Assembly (NCBI GenBank): GCA_032622095.1
Contig: CP136063.1
Coordinates: 116,210,723 to 116,274,722 of the forward strand
Direction of reading: 5' to 3'
DNA from: Siphonodentalium dalli
Lineage: Eukaryota; Mollusca; Scaphopoda; Gadilida; Siphonodentaliidae
DNA: 64,000 nucleotides
The position numbers were made by a program, and so were the translations under genes. Of the stretch, positions 11,101-23,600 are shown in pieces (the stretch's first letter is position 1; the number at the start of each line of letters is the position of its first letter). Under the pieces are notes generated by a model. It was not told the origin of the DNA. It worked only from the letters and a program-made list of their open reading frames with translations, and did not search any database.

Positions 11101-13468
11101 TATGATGTGTGAACTTTGATTGCTCGTGGACTCATATCCCACTTTCCCAAAACCAGAGATCGATTAGATATCTTATTTGCTGTATTTCAAAATGTATGCC
11201 ATTTTTGTCTTTTGCGTTACTGCATATAACAACAGTTAGTGATTCTGTTATTTAATGTTTCATTTGGCCAAAACTGTTGCAAGGCTCTCTGAAAATGTTG
11301 GTGGAAATTCAAAAGGACATGTTAAAGAGGACTGCACATTCAAGACTATCACAATATATTAATAGTGATATGATAGTCATATGGTAGTATTGAACATTAC
11401 AACATCACTTCGTATCGCATCGAGTGCATGATTATTTGTAACGGTTAATGACCATCCTCTATTATTACCAGTTGTCTACATATTGTTAATGCTTACTTAC
11501 TTAACGTCTCAAAATGACATAAAATTGTCAAACAATAGTCAAAATGCACACTGGAGATCGATACACGATTCAGCAAATTAAACTATATAGTCATTCTATA
11601 TAGTCATTTCGCTAAGTGTTTTTTTATTTTGGTTGGTTTGTCTTTCTCCAAATATTTGATATAAAGTTCCTTATAATTGCTAAACAATACAACCTAAACA
11701 TTCAACAGATGCAAATTTCCATCCAGTATTAACCCTTGCGTCATAGCTAAGGGTGTGACATTTGGAACGTGATGTAGGGTACTACCAAACCAATGGCAAC
11801 ACGAAAGATACGGTTTACCCGCCCGTAGGGAGCTGGTCGACAGTTTATTAAGTTTATTTGAGACAGTCATGTCAAAGGTTTATCTGAAAAAAAATGTTGT
11901 CTTACCACCATCACTCAAACACTTCGACGTCTAATATAAACACACACTCGAAACAATATATCGCTTCAAACTGCCGATTGATACATTTTGACTGGCTTTC
12001 GTATTCATTGTTCGCAACGTGTTGACATTATAATTAGACGTCATGTTGGATTTTGGTTGTCTCCTAAGACCAGATGTGGATGCAAATTTGACATTTTATG
12101 TTTCTTCGTTGTATTCAACGCAAAGTAATTCCTAACGATTTGCTTAATTCTTTGCATTCTGGACTATAGTCACAAGTGCCGCCATTATGTGGACGTTTGT
12201 GACTGGGTGGTGGTTAAGTTTTTGTTTACTAATTCTCCAACTGATAAGATGGACTAATGGTGAAACTACTGTTCCATATGAAATATCGTCTATGTAGTCA
12301 CTTCAATGATATACAATGCCACAGGGGATGTCCCCTTTATAGTTCGTCCGTATGTCCGTTCGCTAAGTGGTACAATTAAAATTGGACGCCATATTGGACG
12401 CCATCTTGTAGTTTCATTCTCTTCTAATAGTGAATATTGATGAAAATTCATACCTGTCACTTCGTATGTGTGTTCTACATTAAATAAAACAAAATACTGC
12501 GCATCATGCTATCATTCGTGGTTCCAATCCTAGGCGATAACTTTATTTCAAATTTTATGACATTGGATGGAGGGATATATTTTTACCTATTATTTTACCA
12601 ATTGAAAAGATGTATTAATGGTCAAATTAATGTTTGATATGAAATGTTATTCTATGTAGTCATTACAATAATATAGATTTTACCACTGGGGACGTTCCTT
12701 TTCTGGATTTTTCGTATGTCACTTCACAAAGTCTAAAAAAAACGGACCGCCATATTGGACGCCATCTTGGATTTTGATACTCTTCTAATAGTGAATATTG
12801 TTCGAAATTCGCATTTTACACTTGTTATGTGTGTTCTACACTAAATAAAATCAAATACTACGCACTATTCTATCATTCTGGGATCCAATCCACGGCGATG
12901 GCTATACTCAGCATTTTATGACATTGGGGGGGTAACTTTTTGCCTATTATTGCAAGATTGTTAGGGACAGGATAATAAAGTTCATACCTCCTGGTAGAAA
13001 ACACTCCAGTCTTTCCAAACATATATGATGTGATAAGCTAGGTCGAGCGTGCTAGTTTTGTACAGAGTTAACGGGCGACAGTTTATCTGAATCGTCATGA
13101 TTTTTTTATGCAGAACGTTACATTCTCTACCATGACGTTGTGAAATCTCAAACAAACCAGAAAAAATAAGAACGTTCCAATCTAGTATCACCATGTACCC
13201 AATAATAACAAATAGAACGTTCTGTTTTTGGCGATGTGCTTAACTTTTAACCAATTGTGTATAGCTGGTCAACCGCTGAAAACAGGCTAATTTTTCGGTA
13301 GGGTACCTTCACAAATAGTCTTACCATACATAGCTGCCACCAATTCCGGCAAGGCCAAGAATCATTTTCATAAATGATATGGATTTACCTTCCAGAAAAA
13401 GTTGGTTTCATCTTGTTCTACCGAGGGTAGGGGTATCCGACCACTTTTGGCATTTGGCCGCTCCTCTA
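8183..13468. mobile_element. 5.3-kb DNA transposon with about 1.5-kb terminal inverted repeats
   Basis: The termini TAGAGGAGCGGCCAAAT and its inverse are flanked by TAA at 8180-8182 and 13469-13471. The arms (8183 to about 9690, and about 11990-13468) match inversely throughout, for example GGTACCCTACCGAAAAATTA (8353) against its complement (about 13290). Each arm contains three diverged copies of a roughly 360-bp unit with CCAAGATGGCG and GGAACGTCCCCAGTGG landmarks. The 2.3-kb centre has no open frame above 60 codons, so the copy is non-autonomous. A 3-bp TWA duplication fits PIF/Harbinger-type integration, but the arms are unusually long for that class. Confidence 0.8.
9700..11985. other. 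Unique centre of the long-TIR transposon, no gene seen
   Basis: AT-rich and stop-dense in all frames; no transposase motif recognised. Presumably decayed or captured sequence. Confidence 0.5.
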
Positions 13469-13471
13469 TAA

Positions 13472-13493
13472 ATACGGGGTTGGTTCTGCCATT
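13472..13493 (-). pseudogene. Candidate N-terminal codons of the CXC-family pseudogene
   Basis: The minus strand reads ATG then AEPTPYL up to the transposon junction. Removing the 8183-13468 element and one TAA copy joins it in frame to GASNFQEDLCDL at 8179-8144. Start assignment is inferred only from this frame continuity. Confidence 0.4.
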
Positions 13494-13614
13494 GCCGAAC
13501 ACGTACTAGACCAAACGAGAGACTAGTATGAGAATACGCTAGCGTATATGGTCATATTATATGTTCTAAAATCTTACAACATACACATGTTAATGAAACT
13601 GGCCCAGCATTACT

Positions 13615-14065
13615 AGGGAGATGTTTGTTCCCTTTCTTATAGATGGGGGTCATAATGCTATTTTCCATTGATCTGGCGATATATGACTTGAGAGGGATTT
13701 ATTAAATTTGTGCGTAAGACATGGTGCAATCTCATTTAAACATAATCCGAGTAATCTGTTTGGAATTTTTTCAGGACCACTGTCCACAGGCCTTTTCCGG
13801 CTTTACTATACTGCCAGGAGTTTCTCTACACCTTCAACCATTACATTTACAGAATTAATTTGAGGGTATGGGTTTCCATGCAATGATGGTTTGAGATCTG
13901 ACACAATCTTTAATTTAATACGGACTTAAACTGAGAATTTTGCAAATTTGCTTCAGAAATACTATCAGAGAATAACCTATCATTCGTTATTTATGGGTTA
14001 GACACCGATATTATCTCTTTTTCTGGACTTTACGTTTTTCCAAAATAGTTGTTTTTTGTTTTTTT
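13615..14065 (-). pseudogene. LINE reverse transcriptase fragment
   Basis: With frameshifts, the minus strand reads FWKNVKSRKRDNIGV (about 14040), ANLQNSQFKSVL (about 13930), VEGVEKLL (about 13830), GPEKIPNRLLGLCLNEIAP (about 13770), then LSSHISPDQWKIA and an IRKG remnant (about 13640). This is the conserved run just before and into reverse transcriptase motif 0-1 of non-LTR retrotransposons. It stops before the catalytic core and is a dead fragment. Confidence 0.7.
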
Positions 14066-14162
14066 ATTTCAGACCTTTTTTCAGTTTTTGCTATGTAACA
14101 ATAATGTGAGGGTCATACCCTCCTTACCAAGACACCAGTTTATCAATGTCCATTATAATTTG

Positions 14163-14232
14163 AATGATAATTGCTTTAAGTGCAAGTAAAGGAATTGCGC
14201 TGAAGTGCAAATAATTAATTGCACTTAATAAA
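14163..14232. repeat. Short GCGCTGAAGTGC palindrome cluster
   Basis: TTAAGTGCAAGT, ATTGCGCTGAAGTGCAA and AATTGCACTTAA resemble degraded copies of the palindrome in the 3724-4171 MITE. Confidence 0.4.
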
Positions 14233-14293
14233 TGTCACCATTCTGAAGCTTTAACAAATCATCACAAAAAGCTTCCTCATCATTGGCCAAGTA

Positions 14294-14427
14294 CAGTAAT
14301 GTCCTAATTAATCGACTTCTTAACCACAGCAGAATTATGGGTAACTTTTCAGGATTTAGTCGGAAATATGGCTTGTTGCCATTCATCGGAAAGCTCTCCC
14401 CGAGCTCGATTAATTACGGCATTACTG
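14294..14427. mobile_element. Palindromic TA-MITE, copy 1 (deleted)
   Basis: Starts CAGTAATGTCC and ends GGCATTACTG with TA on both sides. Most of the second arm is missing, so it cannot fold fully. Confidence 0.8.
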
Positions 14428-14429
14428 TA

Positions 14430-15270
14430 AATATTCCCATCGCAACCCATTGATCCGAGGGTGTTGACCCAAATATGGAAACCAAATAGTAACCCGTCAG
14501 AAATGATTGATATTGATTTGCGCAAATGCTCAGGAATAAATGTGAAAACGTCCTCTCATATGGATTGGGACAACACTAATGACTGTCAATATATTGACTT
14601 GTAACATATGGTACACTTCATCCTGATGATGTGACTTTAAGCAAAGGATAGATCTTGTCATTCTCACTCGATAGTGCAATTGTAGGGGCCCATGGTTTGG
14701 AAATATTGTAAAACTTTTAAGTGAAGCATATTAATTAACTAATTCTAAAATTGCACTTGTTGTCTTACAATATTCATGAATCACAAACTTTACAGAGTGT
14801 TTGTATCTACAATATAAAAATATTTGAAATTTCAGGAGTGAATATATAACTGTATTGTCAACTGCAAGCGCTGTCTACCAAAGTTATCACCATTGATTGA
14901 CTTAATATAAAACTCACTTAGTATGATTATGAATGTTTTGCATTATAACTAAACTTATGAATTATAATTTATATCACTTGTCACTACTGTTCATGACATG
15001 TTGCTATGGTGTTATTCTCATTTTGTGGGTCTTGCCCACTGTTGCTTACAATAATTAAAGGTCTTGTTCAGAGAAACTTATTGTGCAAATGTTTTTTGCA
15101 TAATTAATTTAAGTGTAAATCAGATATTGCATCACTAGTTAGCAATATATAAAAATATAAATAGTAGAGTATAAATAACATATAAATAGTATGATTTATT
15201 TACTATTATTTATTATTTTATTTACGAATTAAGCATAATTGAGTTCTGCTTAAGCCTATAATTGAATTAT
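14430..15270. other. Upstream region of TTC24, no promoter recognised
   Basis: AT-rich, no ORF and no repeat pair identified. It may include the promoter or noncoding first exon of TTC24, but no TATA box or start motif can be singled out in such AT-rich DNA. Confidence 0.4.
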
Positions 15271-15275
15271 ATTAA

Positions 15276-15478
15276 CCCTTTCATACTGAATGGATTCTCC
15301 CACTCACTTGAGTCACTTTATAAAAGCATACATTGAAACAGTCTATTCTTCATTCAGAGGGGTGTTCAGGTACAAAAGCAGACGTCAGGCAGAAAAACAG
15401 GTAATACGAGCAGTTTAATGATTCATATTTATTGGTGGAACTGTTCAGATAATAAGTTCAACAAATGACCTATGTTTA
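15276..15478 (-). mobile_element. TTAA-MITE family B, truncated copy
   Basis: TTAA followed by CCCTTTCATACTGAATGGATT is the inverted end of the element at 20717-21345; TGTTCAGATAATAAGTTCAACAA at the other side is an internal word of the family. The far terminus is missing. Confidence 0.6.
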
Positions 15479-15583
15479 TACCTACATATGACTTTATTAT
15501 ATATTTTTTAATGCAATACATGTAGCTTCCCTGTCATTGACAATTGTCAGTCTTGATTCATTGTTATTGATAAATTATATATA

Positions 15584-15802
15584 CAGTAATGCCCTAAATA
15601 ATCGACTCCTTAACCACAGCAGAATTATGGGTAAATTTTCAGGATTTAGTCGGAAATATGGCTTGTTGCCATTCATTGGAAAGCTCTCATTGAGAGCTTT
15701 CCAGTGAATGGCAACAAGCCATATTTCCAACTAAATCCTGAAAAATTACCCATAATTCTGCTCTGGTTAAGGTTAAGGAGTCGATTATTTAGGTCATTAC
15801 TG
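15584..15802. mobile_element. Palindromic TA-MITE, copy 2
   Basis: TA|CAGTAATGCCC ... GTCATTACTG|TA. The two arms (CCACAGCAGAATTATGGGTA, GGATTTAGTCGGAAATATGG and GCCATTCATTGGAAAGCTC) are near-perfect complements around a centre at about 15691. It ends 26 bp upstream of the acceptor of the first TTC24 coding exon. Confidence 0.9.
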
Positions 15803-15858
15803 TACCTACCATGCGTTATCTATTTCAGGATTATATTCACTGCTAATGCTGGTTAAAT

Positions 15859-16498
15859 ATGAAAATGGACAGACAGGCAGGCTTGGCTGCAATTGATGTG
15901 GAAAAATATTCAAAAATTGGAGTTAAGGAATTACAACAGTCCAGACTTGATTCTGCTATCGATGCCTTTGAATATGCCTTCAGAAAATCTCAATTTATTA
16001 AAGATCCATCAACAGAGAGGGGCTGTGCATTCAATCTTGGAGCAGCTTATATAGCTGCTGCTCAGCCAGATAAAGGAATAGAAATTCTTAAATTAGCTCA
16101 GCCTCCTCCTGATACCAGGGATTCAAGATCCAATGGAGATCTATACTTTAATTTCGCTCTCGCTTATGAAGCCCTAAGGAACTATAATGAAGCAATAAAA
16201 TATTACGAATTGTCAAAGAGTGAATATGTGTTGGAAAGAGATAATCCTGAGGTGGAAGCTGAGGCTCTTGAAAAATTAGCTAAGTTATATACTTTGACTG
16301 GTCAAAGACACTTTGCAGCTGATGCTTACAAACAGATCAGCATCATGTATGAATTGATGGGGAAGAAATGCAAACAAGCTTCATCGTTATTTGAGCTTTC
16401 AAACAAGTTTTTGGTTGCAAGGGATTTCAAAGAGAGTGAAAGTTTGGCTGATGAATGCATGAAAGTTCTTTCTTCCTGCCAGGATGATCAAAACATTG
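15859..16498 (+). CDS. TTC24: TTC24 exon 1 (first coding exon)
   Basis: Open from ATG 15859 to the donor GTGAGT at 16499; it ends in phase 1 after codon 213. It encodes TPR1 (residues about 16-49), TPR2 (54-84, with [10 protein letters not shown]), TPR3 (93-125, [10 protein letters not shown]), TPR4 (131-163, [10 protein letters not shown]) and TPR5 (168-203). A pyrimidine-rich acceptor ending at 15828 lies 30 bp before the ATG, so a noncoding 5' exon probably exists upstream. I could not place it. Reading past the donor gives only 13 more codons before a stop, as expected for intron. Confidence 0.9.
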
Positions 16499-19400
16499 GT
16501 GAGTTGACATGGTTAGGATGTTACAATTTTATTTCTTGAACAAAAAAAGTTATCTGGAATACTAGTGATCAGATTATTGGAAGTCTGCACATTGTAATTT
16601 ATTTTCAGGGTTCTCCTTGTCTTAGCCAAGGCCACCATTAAATCGATGTGGAATACTCCTCTGGGATAAACAAATGGGAAATAAAGAAAAACTTAGTTAT
16701 GTTCATAATTTTTATGTCCAAATTTGTCATACTTATCTGTGAATTATATGCAGCGACTTTTGTTGTGGAATCATTGCCATTTGTTTGGCAATAAATAATA
16801 AACTAAGTTCAGACATGCTTTCTGAAATGCTGTGATCGGGGTGTGTTCGGAATTTTTGGCGATAATAATAGTCAAATGCTTCAGTGGGAAAATAGGCTGA
16901 CATGCTAATCAGTTTGGTTCACTGAAATAAGCAAAAATCTCTTTAAAATTATCTCTGCGGTTACATAACCCACAATTTGTATATGTGGAGGACGTTAATA
17001 TATGTACCAATTGCTCCACTTCAAGATTTATCTGAAAGGCCAAATAATCTTGGGGAGTTTTAATATCACTTTGTTGCTCATGTCATGACATAGCATAGAT
17101 GCAAATATTGAAAAATGCAATCATGCGTATACATGGCTGCTGCATTGTGATACAAATATTTACACTATCAGGTTGTGGATCCAAATAAAATTTTGTTTGG
17201 AGAGAACCAAAAAATAATTACTCAGCATTTGCTAACTATACTGTACCTGTACCTTTAACCCTCTCATGACTGGAGCTTCCTGAAATTTTGTGAAAACCTT
17301 GTGCCAATGTATTCTCTTATATATGCGAGTCGCACATACAATGCCTGACATATATAAGAGAATGCATTGGCCTAACAATATTTACCTTCACCTTGTATGT
17401 CAGTGCATTCTCTTATATATGTGAGGCTTGCATATATAAAAGAATGCACTGGAACAGGATCTTTAATGCTCCACCAATGCAGCCCCCATCATGAAAGGGT
17501 TCTATTTCTAGCATTATTAATTAGAACAATAATCATATACTCGCTTGGTGATGCCTGAAATGGACTACAAAAATTAGACTCCATTGGTCAGTAGATTGTT
17601 CCTAATTGATACATACACTGATAAATAATTAGAGCTGAAGTACATGGAAATAGATATTAAACTCACTGCATTTTGAAAGCAACATTGATTTGCTCTCATT
17701 CAATGATCTTTGATTGATATACATACATACAGTAATTGACTCCATAACCACAGCATAATTATGGGTAATTTTTCAGGATTTAGTCAGAAATATGCCTTAT
17801 TGCCATTCATCGGAAAGCTGTCAGTGAGAGCTTTCTAATGAATGGCAACAGCCATATTTCCGACTAAATCCTGAAAAATTACCCATAATTCTGCTATGGT
17901 TAAAAAGGAGGGCATTACTGTAGTTAGAAGTAAGTGGTATAGGATCTAAACTCCTTCTATCATCTTTGAAGAATACCTAAAGAATATGCTACAACCACAG
18001 TGTTATATTCATCTATAATACACAACCATATATCTTATCCATATTTAGCTTTTTTCTCATAAAATGAGCTTAAAGCAGTTTGTTTATTTATTTAACTGAA
18101 ATCTCTAGCGAGTTTGGAGATTAGCTCACACAATATAATAAATTGGTCCAATATTAACTTGATTTCTACCTTGAATTATCAATCCATTTCAGGTAATACA
18201 TATAATGATGTTGGACTGCTATTTACCCAACTTCAGTGTTATGAAAAGGCAGGAACTTGTTTCGAGCAAGCCTTGCCAATAATTCGTGCCAAAAATGACG
18301 GTAGACAGGAGGCAGTAATTCTACAGAATTTAGGTGCTATCTACAACTTCCTTGGTGACTACCAGAGAGCTGTCAAATTCCATGAGGAGGCTGCCATCAA
18401 ATATGGTACCGTAACTCATACTTATAACTGATCCATATAATGAAACAACAATATAGTTAAATTATGTTAGTCAAGCATTCATTTGTAAGTTATATGTATA
18501 CATTTTGTGGAGATTATGGCCCTGTGAATATTCGAGATTCAAATCGATGATGATATCACCGTTATGATTTGGTGTCAACACCAATATTTTCAAATATCCA
18601 ATGATTTGTCATCATTAACACAAGTAGGGCTGGACGATATTAACGAAAATAAAAACCGCGATTTTTTAAAATTAAAACCGCGGTTAACGATATAATCGCG
18701 GTTTTTTAAAACATCAGACACTAGTAACTTAAAACAGTTTCTCACTGTTCGCTAGAATCACATCATTGTCATTAATTTTGACAAGTTGACGTCAATAATA
18801 ACATACACAACCACTCAACCAGTGACAACCTCATGCTCGATCGATATTCGGAATGAAAAGTAAATTCACCGGTTAAATTCCGCTATTCGGACAATTTCGT
18901 TCCAGTGACTTGACAAATTCTGGTATATACCAATAATTAATAAAACCATTATCTAGTCTATGCCAAAACTAAAAGTGTTCTATACCATAGTATCCTTTTC
19001 TAACTCGGTATATTCAACCATGTTGAGTAAATACATGTTGTTTCCGATGACACTTGCGTCGATTGACAAATGGAAATGTGGTTTACCGTCAAGACAAATT
19101 TTCGCGAAGTCCACACACACGTAGTACATAACTTTTTGAATTCTGCCAAGCAAGGACACCATGTATTTTTGGGCGGGTTTGAAGCCCTAATTCTATCATT
19201 TTGGTTTTAACCAATCGCCGTGAGTGGTTTCTTCTAGACGAGCAGGGGGCGGTATCTTCGCTCATTTACTATTTTGATTGACGGTGCATGTGCATCATTG
19301 TACTGAAGGAAGAGGCGTGGCAAAACTGACATTCATTTTGATCTATCACCTGATCAGTCGTCAATTCATTTGGTGAATTCTCTTGTAATAAAAAGTACGC

Positions 19401-20623
19401 AGGGAAGTCGGAGGGTTTGTGTAATATTGTGAGCGAAAGGGGGACGTATTCTGGGTTTTCATATCCCCCTAATTTCGGTAGTCGTCCTAAACGTTGTTTA
19501 CTATGATTATTGAATATTGAAAAAGTCAGGACACAGGGATTTAGTTGAAATTTAAAACTTAAATAACTCGATTTAGGCTTGAGTTAAACTATTTGTTTGT
19601 ATACGCTTATGATGGTCTGGCACCCTCTAATTGCCGACGATATTGCGATTATTTTAGTTTAGACGATATTACTGACGATATTGAAATATTAACCGGGTAT
19701 TGACGATTAATTGGGAAACCGCCCAGCACTAAACACAAGTTTGCTAATTTTGCACGATATTTGCCACAACATGCATACAAGTTGCATTATATTGTCAGAG
19801 GTTCACTTAGGTATTCTCAAGGAGCGCACAGGAGACAAACTGTCCAAAAAGGACCTACCTTAAGCTGTCTATACTTTTATGTAAAATCAGTACGGTAACT
19901 GATTAAATGTGCTTTTGGGCAAATATAGACCAATATGTGCCCTATTACTCTGCACAATTGTGGGTGTTCATGTAAATATATCGCTAACTAGTGTCACATG
20001 ATCACTCCTCAAATCTGTCTCTTATTTCAACTCAAATCGGGATTAACTGCAAACTCTATAAAAATTTATGCATATACATGTATATTCCAAGAAACATTTT
20101 AATTTAATTACTAAAACTTAATTGGAATATACATAATTTATAAAACCAGGTAATAGCACATGTGATGTTTTTTTATTTCGAAATGCACACTGAAATTTCA
20201 TGATGGGAATATATAATAACAAACTCATGACCAACTTGAGGACCTACCGGTATGACATGCACCGGCAGTTAGCTGATTCGATTCGAGATTTGATTACATA
20301 TGGATATTGGCCTCCAGATTCTATATCGGATTTTGAATCTGCAGAGAAAGGCCGATTCGCAGTGCCCTATTAAATAGAGGTTCAGTTTTTCAGTCCTTCT
20401 ATTTCTGAGAAAAGCAATAGCATTAAAAATTGAAATATTAGGAAGCTATTCAAATGTTGCTATTTTTAGAACAATAGTGTCATTGCAACATTTTTGATTG
20501 GAATTCTCTTTTTTAAATCAATTCTGAGTGAAAAATGAGTACTGGTAACACCAAATGTTTCTCCTGTGTATTTGGGAATAATAAATGTAAAAAAGTCTTC
20601 AAAAATAGTTACATAGAAATATG

Positions 20624-20654
<31 letters not shown>

Positions 20655-23600
20655 GGAAGTGTTGCAAGGAAAAGGTAGAGCATCTTTAAGTTTAATATAT
20701 TTTATTGCTCTTTTAACCCTTTCTATTCTAAATACTCATTGATGATTAGTTCCCTTGGGAAATGTTCAGATAATAAGTTTAAAGACATATTATGTACTTG
20801 TTCTGGTGCGTTAAACTGGTGAGTTAGTGTTCAGGCTTCGTGCCAACTGGAGGAATGTAACATTCTACTAACATTGCCGAAAGTCTGAAGCAAATCGATC
20901 GTACCACTCCATAGAAAACGTCGTCAGAACTACGCTCAATTGTAAATATATACTACTCGATTCGGGACGCATCTATCGGCGATAAACTAACGAAACCCAT
21001 TTTGCCATCGACAGTTGCTGCATTTAATTATATTATAAGTATGACGGTGTGTGTTGTCAATTTGGATATAATATTTGTAAAAATAACTACATTAAACAAG
21101 ATTATTCTCCGTTTCTATTTTATCACCCTACCGGAGTGTTTGACATCACTTTAACAAACGACCATATAGTTCCGTTGTTGAACTTATTTCACACCAATGT
21201 ATATGAATCCTTCATCACTAATGTATTATCTTTTCATCTGACTGTTGTCTGCTAATTTATCCTGAACATCCCTCCAACTGAATAATAGACCATCCAATGT
21301 ACACTTTTATAACTGAATGGGAAAATCCATTCAGTATAGAAAGGGTTAAAGTAACAGGATTGGGAGGAGACATGTGCGGGTCACTTAATCTTACAGTAAT
21401 GCTCTAATTAATCGACTCCTTAACCACAGCAGAATTATGGGTAACTTTTCAGGATTTAGTCGGAAATATGGCTTGTTGCCATTCATCGGAAAGCTCTCAG
21501 TGAGAAATTTCCGATGAATGGCAACAAGCCATATTTCCAACTAAAGCTTGAAATATTACCCATAATTCTGCTGTGGTTAAGTAGTCGATTATTTAGGACA
21601 TTACTGTAGTCCCCAAACGAGCCCTGTACATGTGTTATAATTGCATAAATGTTATTTCAGCTGAGATGCAGAACAGAAAGAGTCAGGGTCAATGCTTTGC
21701 TAACTTAGCATTCGCATTTAGTCAGTTGAATGACATAGAAAGTGCTGGAGAAGCCTATCTACATTCCTTACAAGCTGCTACTGATACAGGTATAAAGAGT
21801 AGAGCTGAGTGGAGTCGGTATTGACATACTTCAATGAGTAGGGGTACCCAGCTTGACCATTTGTGGTGTTTTGAGGACACACTTGAATTCGTGTCCAATC
21901 ACATACCGCATTGGTAGTCATCTTTAAAATCAATAGTTTGCTCTAATATTTTATTTTTCTCATGGACATAACTGTTAGATTGGTGATAATTTATATGAAG
22001 AAAAAAATTGACTAAAAAACCCTTCTTGTTTAGTTTGGGGTGGAAAATTACCCCAGTAATTGTGTTGTGAGATACCGGTACATGTGTAAAGTCTACGCCT
22101 TATTACACTGTGGTCCCATTTTTTGTTGTTTTTTGCCGGGCCATGGATCTTTTGTCTGCGGTAGGGTTTGTTACGTCCACATAATACCTTGGATATGTAC
22201 ATTTATGTATATAGTACAAAGAACTGCCATTAACGTTGGCATGTGATCCAATGGCAACACCCTATCAACGACCTGCACACAGCACTAGGGGATGGCATCC
22301 CACACATGGGGTAATGTGTCAAGACACAGCAAACTGAGTTTTGCAACTCAGGGTGGGTTCAAACTGATGTGGAAACTATAGAAGTTTCCACTTTACTGTG
22401 TCTTTGCGGTAGTGGGCATGTCGCTTAACCGACTGCTAATCCGGCTCCCTATCAACGATAAGTTTGCTGTCACAAATGTGTGACTTGTAGAGTAATCACT
22501 CACCAAAGAGTATTTAACCCTTCCATGACTGGAGCTGCCTGAAATTTTGCGAAAACCCAGTGCCAATGCATTCTCTTATATATGTGAGTCTCACATAGGG
22601 AGTTTTGCATATATAAGAGAATACATTGACCTAACAATATTTACCTTTAAGACCTTGTAAGCCAGTGCATTATTGGGAGACTTGCTTATATAAGAGAATT
22701 CATTGGCACAGGGTATGTAGTGCTGCACCAGTGCTGCTCCCGTCATGAAAGGGTTAGGGATGAAATAACATTTTCAATAGAAAATACATATTCCCTATAA
22801 GATACTTACACACTGAACTACATGGTATATTCATCTTTATTCACAAGAAAGGATTCTATGAGATCCGTTTAAAATTTACAATTTTGGTACGAAATAGCTT
22901 AAGTACCTTTTTGAATCATTATTTATTTATATGACGTAGCAGGTCAAAGGTCATTTGTTCACTTGTTATGTATATAAGCAAGTGTGGACCCAGTCAAGAT
23001 CTCTTTTTTATCCTCTTACAAGACTCGAGGGGTGTGACCGAGCAGCGGGGAGGGAAAATCCCAATTTTGGGAGGGACCTTGGAGTTCAGTGTGTAAGTAT
23101 CTTATAGGGAATATGTATTTTCTATTGAAAATGTTATATTCCCTTCAAAGATACGTTACACACTGAACTACATGGTAGAATCAACTCATAGGAGGAGGCT
23201 GTGAGGAATGAGAAACTATTGTATTGTAGTTAAGAGTAATTAATTTGAACCTGCTGAGTAGCAACAAATGGATCCAAAAGTACCGATTTGCAAATTTGAT
23301 TGATGGTACAAGGTAGAGTGGAGAAAGTGGAAGAATGAGCCCATTGGCTGAATCTCTGCACCCCCCCCCCTTTTGGTTCTGAAGTCAGACAAACCTGTAA
23401 TTGTGAAATCTCCCCAAGGTCATATGCAGGTACATGCATGTGCCACCTCCTCCCTGGAGTAAGCTGGTCATATGCAGAAAGCATAGGCCATCCTGCTCCA
23501 TGGTATGTGACTGAACGAACCAAGATATCCCAACGTTTCGACACCAGAGGAAGGAAATCTATTGTTACCTGAATGGTCAATATGGATGCAAAACGAGGAA

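Noticed and set aside
15350-15400. Candidate 5' UTR exon ending AAAACAG|GTAATA
   Set aside because: The segment is part of a truncated TTAA-MITE family B copy; the GT context is found in related form in other copies, so the donor-like site is probably coincidental.
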